This document shows positions 60,927 to 64,000 of a stretch of DNA of 64,000 nucleotides, piece after piece. Source of the stretch: an uncultured Lachnospiraceae bacterium (lineage in GTDB: Bacteria > Bacillota > Clostridia > Lachnospirales > Lachnospiraceae); contig CAJUIP010000021.1 of the NCBI GenBank assembly GCA_910586315.1, positions 1 through 64,000 of the forward strand. The letters are read 5' to 3'. How positions within the stretch are numbered: position 1 is the first letter of the stretch; each line of letters begins with the position of its first letter. The translations under genes and the position numbers were made by a program. The notes below the pieces were generated by a model that was given only the letters and a program-made list of their open reading frames with translations, did not search any database and had not been told where the DNA came from.

Positions 60927-61871
60927 ATGGATAAGCTCTATGATGTGATTATCCTGGGTGCAGGCCCGGCAGGTTTAGCTGCCGGCCTGTACTCCGGGAG
61001 ATACCGTCTGTCTACTTTGATTATTGAAAAGGCAAAAGACGGCGGACAGATTGCGATTACTGACGAGATCGAAAACTATCCGGGACAGATTGTCGAGGGT
61101 GAGAGCGGCCCGTCCTTAATCGCAAGAATGACAGCTCAGGCTGAGAAATTCGGCGCAGAGCGTGCCAATGACACAATTAATAAGGTTGAGCTGGATGGAC
61201 CGGTGAAGAAGCTTTACGGCTCCAAGGATACATACCAGTGCAAGACCCTGATTATCGCCACAGGCGCTTTCCCACGTCCCATCGGATGCAAGAGAGAGGG
61301 CGAATTTATGGGCAAGGGAGTTTCCTTCTGCGCCACCTGTGACGCCAACTTCTTCGAGGATTTTGAGGTATATGTTGTAGGCGGCGGCGATTCTGCCGTT
61401 GAGGAAGCTATGTACCTGACAAAGTTCGCAAGAAAGGTTACGATCATCCACAGAAGAAACGAGCTTCGTGCCGCCAAATCCATTCAGGAGAAGGCTTTCA
61501 AGAACCCGAAGATGAATTTCATGTGGGATACTGTTGTGGACGAGCTTCACGGCGATGGTATTTTAAGCGGTATGACCGTTAAGAATACAAAGACCGGTGA
61601 GCTTACCAGAATCGATGCAGACCCGGATGACGGTATGTTCGGACTTTTCGGCTTTATCGGCTATAATCCGAGAAGCGAGCTGTTCGAGGGTATGCTCGAT
61701 ATGGAAAATGGATACATTAAGACTGACGACAATATGCACACCAATATTCCGGGCGTGTTTGCCGCCGGAGATATCCGGGTAAAGAGCCTGCGTCAGGTGG
61801 TAACCGCTGCCGCTGACGGCGCTATCGCAGCTATGCAGGCTGAAAAGTATGTCTCTGAGCATGAGGCATAA
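60927..61871 (+). CDS. trxB: Thioredoxin reductase (glycine reductase-associated)
   Basis: 314 residues. FAD motif ILGAGPAGLAAG at the N-terminus, redox pair SFCATCDANFF (CxxC) and second nucleotide motif VVGGGDSAVEEA; AAGDIRVKSLRQVVTAAADGA near the C-terminus. It reduces the adjacent thioredoxin, which restores the reduced selenoprotein A. ATG 60927 is chosen because AAAGGAG precedes it; an ATG at 60903 lies inside grdB. Located 14 bases after grdB. Confidence 0.94.
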   Translation: MDKLYDVIILGAGPAGLAAGLYSGRYRLSTLIIEKAKDGGQIAITDEIENYPGQIVEGESGPSLIARMTAQAEKFGAERANDTINKVELDGPVKKLYGSKDTYQCKTLIIATGAFPRPIGCKREGEFMGKGVSFCATCDANFFEDFEVYVVGGGDSAVEEAMYLTKFARKVTIIHRRNELRAAKSIQEKAFKNPKMNFMWDTVVDELHGDGILSGMTVKNTKTGELTRIDADPDDGMFGLFGFIGYNPRSELFEGMLDMENGYIKTDDNMHTNIPGVFAAGDIRVKSLRQVVTAAADGAIAAMQAEKYVSEHEA

Positions 61872-61901
61872 TCACTGTTATTAAGAAAGGATGTCTTAAT
61901 T

Positions 61902-62219
61902 ATGTTAGAGTTAACGAAGGAAACATTTGCTGCTGAAGTATTGGAAGCAGAGGGAACCATTCTCGTAGATTTCTACGGCGACGGCTGCGTACCGTGTCAG
62001 GCTCTTATGCCTCACGTACATGCTATGGAAGATACCTATGGCAAGGACATTAAGTTCACAGCTCTCAACACCACAAAGGCCCGCCGTCTGGCTATCGGTC
62101 AGAAGATTCTCGGCCTTCCGGTGATTGCTCTTTACAAGGGCGGCGAAAAGATCGCCGAGTGCGTAAAGGACGATGCCACAGTAGAAAATATCGAAGCAAT
62201 GATTAAGGCACATCTGTAA
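61902..62219 (+). CDS. trxA: Thioredoxin (glycine reductase-associated, GCVPC motif)
   Basis: 105 residues. The redox motif is GDGCVPCQAL, so CVPC rather than the usual CGPC, as is known for thioredoxins in glycine reductase operons. It passes electrons from TrxB to the GrdA/GrdC complex. FYGDG replaces the usual FWA(E/P)W. AGAAAGGATG precedes the ATG. A small hairpin follows. Confidence 0.94.
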   Translation: MLELTKETFAAEVLEAEGTILVDFYGDGCVPCQALMPHVHAMEDTYGKDIKFTALNTTKARRLAIGQKILGLPVIALYKGGEKIAECVKDDATVENIEAMIKAHL

Positions 62220-62229
62220 AGCTGGAAAC

Positions 62230-62248
62230 AACACGAATTCGTGTTTTT
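62230..62248 (+). terminator. Weak hairpin terminator between trxA and grdA
   Basis: AACACG-AATT-CGTGTT (62230-62245) followed by further T. Stem of six pairs with a four-base loop; partial termination or an RNA processing site. Confidence 0.5.
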
Positions 62249-62278
62249 CTATAAATAAATTAAGGAGGAAACGATGCT

Positions 62279-62752
62279 ATGGCTATTTTGAATGGCAAAA
62301 AAGTAGTTATTATCGGAGACCGTGACGGTATTCCGGGGCCATCCATAGAAGCTTGTGTTAAGACAGCCGGAGCAGATGTTGTATATTCATCTACTGAGTG
62401 CTTTGTCTGAACATCCGCAGGTGCTATGGATCTGGAAAATCAGAAGAGAGTAAAAGACTTCGCAGAAAAATACGGCGCAGAGAATGTTGTTGTAATTCTT
62501 GGCGCTGCTGAGGGTGAGGCTGCTGGTTTAGCTGCTGAAACCGTTACTGCGGGTGATCCGACTTTCGCAGGCCCATTAGCAGGAGTCCAGTTGGGACTGA
62601 CTGTATATCACATTTGTGAGGATGAAATCAAAGCTGAAGTTGATGCTGGTGTTTACGAAGATGAGATCAGCATGATGGAGATGGTTATGGATGTGGATGA
62701 CATCGCAAGCGAAATGTCTTCCATCAGAGATGAGTTCTGTAAATACCTGTAA
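62279..62752 (+). CDS. grdA: Glycine/sarcosine/betaine reductase selenoprotein A
   Basis: 157 residues when TGA 62408-62410 is read as selenocysteine 44, in [17 protein letters not shown], the canonical GrdA site. GrdA carries the carboxymethyl selenoether between components B and C. The first half (62279-62407) has no start-to-stop frame of its own and the second half from 62426 alone would lose the active site. ATG 62279 lies 11 bases after AAGGAGG (62262-62268); an out-of-frame ATG at 62274 sits closer and would give only five codons. Confidence 0.95.
62413..62431 (+). promoter_or_regulatory. Possible SECIS element in grdA
   Basis: After the TGA, ATCC (62413-62416) pairs with GGAT (62428-62431), and GC/GC closes an AGGT loop, with a three-base bulge. 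Weaker than the grdB hairpin. Confidence 0.4.
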
Positions 62753-62760
62753 CTAGTCAA

Positions 62761-62791
62761 GGGGCGCTGATTCTTTGGCGCCCCATTTTTT
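62761..62791 (+). terminator. Intrinsic terminator between grdA and grdC
   Basis: GGGGCGC (62761-62767) pairs with GCGCCCC (62778-62784), followed by A and six T (62786-62791). It should end most transcripts after grdA and let a fraction reach grdC. Confidence 0.8.
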
Positions 62792-62810
62792 AAATTTAAG
62801 AGGTGTGTTC

Positions 62811-64000
62811 ATGAACGGGTATCCAGTATTGAAGGGAGCCAGCTATACACTGGCGATTACACCGGATATGGTAATCCATAACGGTACGACACAGACCACA
62901 GAAATGGTTGTAAATCCGGACTCTGAATATTTAAAGGAGCTTCCGGCACATTTGAGATCTTTTGAGGATGCGGTATCCTACATACCGAATCAGGTTTATA
63001 TCGGAAATGCGAAACCGGCAGATCTTGCCGCAACCGAATTCCCGTATTATGATAAAAAATGGGAGAATGCTTCCCGTGATGGAAAATACGGCCAGATCAT
63101 GCCGCAGGACGAGTTCTACGGGCTGATGCAGATCTGTGACGTATTTGACCTGGTAATGCTGGAAAGCAGCTTTGCCCAGGATGTGAAAGCGAAATTGGCT
63201 GCTCAGAATCTTCTTACCGAAGCACAGTTAGCAGTTCTTGATAAAAATGCCAATACCACCGCAGAGGAACTGCTTGCCCTTGTAAATGACGAGCACTCTG
63301 AGGGACTTTACAACAATAACGTTCTTGTGGGCGTTGTAAAGCGTGCCCATGATGTGGATGCAAACCTGTCCGCGCATGTAATGCTGGAGAACCTTGTTAC
63401 AAAGGCTTCCAATGTACTTTCATTGATTGAGCTTGTTAAGAAGGCCGGCGTCAGTGCAGACGAAGTGGAATATGTAATCGACTGCTGTGAGGAAGCCTGC
63501 GGTGATATGAACCAGAGAGGCGGCGGAAACTTTGCAAAGGCCGCTGCTGAGATTGCAGGTTTCACCAACGCAACAGGTTCTGACGTTCGTGGCTTCTGTG
63601 CAGGCCCGGCTCATGCGATGTTACATGCTGCCGCACTTGTAAAAGCCGGTACCTTTAAGCATGTGGTTGTTACTGCCGGAGGATGTACCGCAAAGCTTGG
63701 TATGAATGGTAAGGATCATGTAAAGAAAGGCCTTCCGATCCTTGAGGATGCAATCGCAGGATTCTCCGTACTTGTCAGTGCAGACGACGGCGTAAGCCCG
63801 CAGATCCGCACCGATATTATCGGAAGACATACTATCGGAACCGGTTCTGCTCCGCAGAATGTTATCGGCGCTCTTGTGGCCGCTCCTCTTGAGGAAGCAG
63901 GTCTTCTGATGACCGATGTGGACAAGTATTCACCGGAAATGCAGAACCCGGATATTACAAAGCCTGCCGGAGCCGGAGACGTTCCGGAAGCCAACTATAA
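62811..64000 (+). CDS. grdC: Glycine reductase component C, GrdC (truncated by window end)
   Basis: At least 396 residues from ATG 62811 with no stop before the window ends; full GrdC is about 510. It opens MNGYPVLKGASYTLAITPD and contains VMLENLVTKASNVLSLI and FCAGPAHAMLHAAALVKAG, FabH/thiolase-like segments of the subunit of protein C that forms acetyl phosphate from the carboxymethyl group on GrdA. A terminator separates it from grdA. grdD would be expected next, outside the window. Confidence 0.93.
   Translation, partial: MNGYPVLKGASYTLAITPDMVIHNGTTQTTEMVVNPDSEYLKELPAHLRSFEDAVSYIPNQVYIGNAKPADLAATEFPYYDKKWENASRDGKYGQIMPQDEFYGLMQICDVFDLVMLESSFAQDVKAKLAAQNLLTEAQLAVLDKNANTTAEELLALVNDEHSEGLYNNNVLVGVVKRAHDVDANLSAHVMLENLVTKASNVLSLIELVKKAGVSADEVEYVIDCCEEACGDMNQRGGGNFAKAAAEIAGFTNATGSDVRGFCAGPAHAMLHAAALVKAGTFKHVVVTAGGCTAKLGMNGKDHVKKGLPILEDAIAGFSVLVSADDGVSPQIRTDIIGRHTIGTGSAPQNVIGALVAAPLEEAGLLMTDVDKYSPEMQNPDITKPAGAGDVPEANY

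Noticed and set aside
62426..62752. Stand-alone 108-residue protein
   Set aside because: It is the GrdA C-terminus downstream of the selenocysteine codon; the upstream half is in the same frame with a good ribosome site.
1..64000. CRISPR arrays, tRNA or rRNA genes, transposase or phage genes
   Set aside because: No regularly spaced repeats, RNA gene signatures or DDE/serine/tyrosine recombinase motifs were recognised anywhere in the window.

Overview
The window looks like chromosome of an anaerobic, spore-forming, Stickland-fermenting Firmicute, most probably a Lachnospiraceae (Clostridium cluster XIVa) relative. The basis is gene content: a selenocysteine-containing glycine reductase operon, a YlbJ sporulation protein, RecU, HflK/HflC, lipoproteins with Ala/Thr/Glu-rich linkers, strong AGGAGG ribosome sites and roughly even base composition by eye. 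No rRNA, tRNA, CRISPR array, phage or transposase gene was recognised.

Layout. (1) 0-14 kb, housekeeping: rsmD, coaD, a coiled-coil protein, ylbJ (reverse), an M23 peptidase, two pseudouridine synthases, a HAD phosphatase, a YgiQ-type radical SAM protein, an SDR, recU, hflK/hflC and pepT. (2) 14-17 kb: an AT-rich leader, a YfcC-type transporter and an M20 amidohydrolase. (3) 17-35 kb: a large one-direction carbohydrate island with an AraD-like aldolase/epimerase, an RbsBAC-type ABC importer with two permeases, a tandem SIS protein, two CitE-like lyases flanking two sugar isomerase-like TIM barrels, an RpiB/LacAB isomerase, a LysR regulator, three FGGY kinases and an UlaE-like 3-epimerase. The UlaE/AraD/kinase set fits L-xylulose-type pentose breakdown into D-xylulose 5-phosphate; the CitE/TIM-barrel/SIS core is not explained by that. 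(4) 35-46 kb: a divergent M81 (MlrC-like) peptidase facing a Dpp/Opp peptide importer followed by cutC and a large cytoplasmic transglutaminase-fold protein, apparently a peptide import and processing operon. (5) 46-51 kb: a PHP hydrolase diverging from an Fbp-type ABC importer. (6) 51-58 kb, reverse strand: a lipoprotein, a sugar ABC importer with its own ATPase, and a bacterial-enhancer-binding-like regulator with degenerate ATPase motifs. (7) 58-64 kb: grdX-grdE-grdB-trxB-trxA-grdA-grdC. grdB and grdA each contain an in-frame UGA that must be read as selenocysteine; grdC runs off the window end.

Together the peptidases (PepT, M20, M81), the peptide importer and glycine reductase describe a cell that takes in peptides and reduces glycine, with accessory sugar scavenging. 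Noteworthy non-coding structure includes strong palindromes at the grd, yfcC, carbohydrate-island and fbp promoters, a recurrent GTAAC...GTTAC hairpin just ahead of several genes, a 59-bp dispersed repeat present twice, and a short element with 16-bp terminal inverted repeats. All calls come from reading the sequence; no database search was run.
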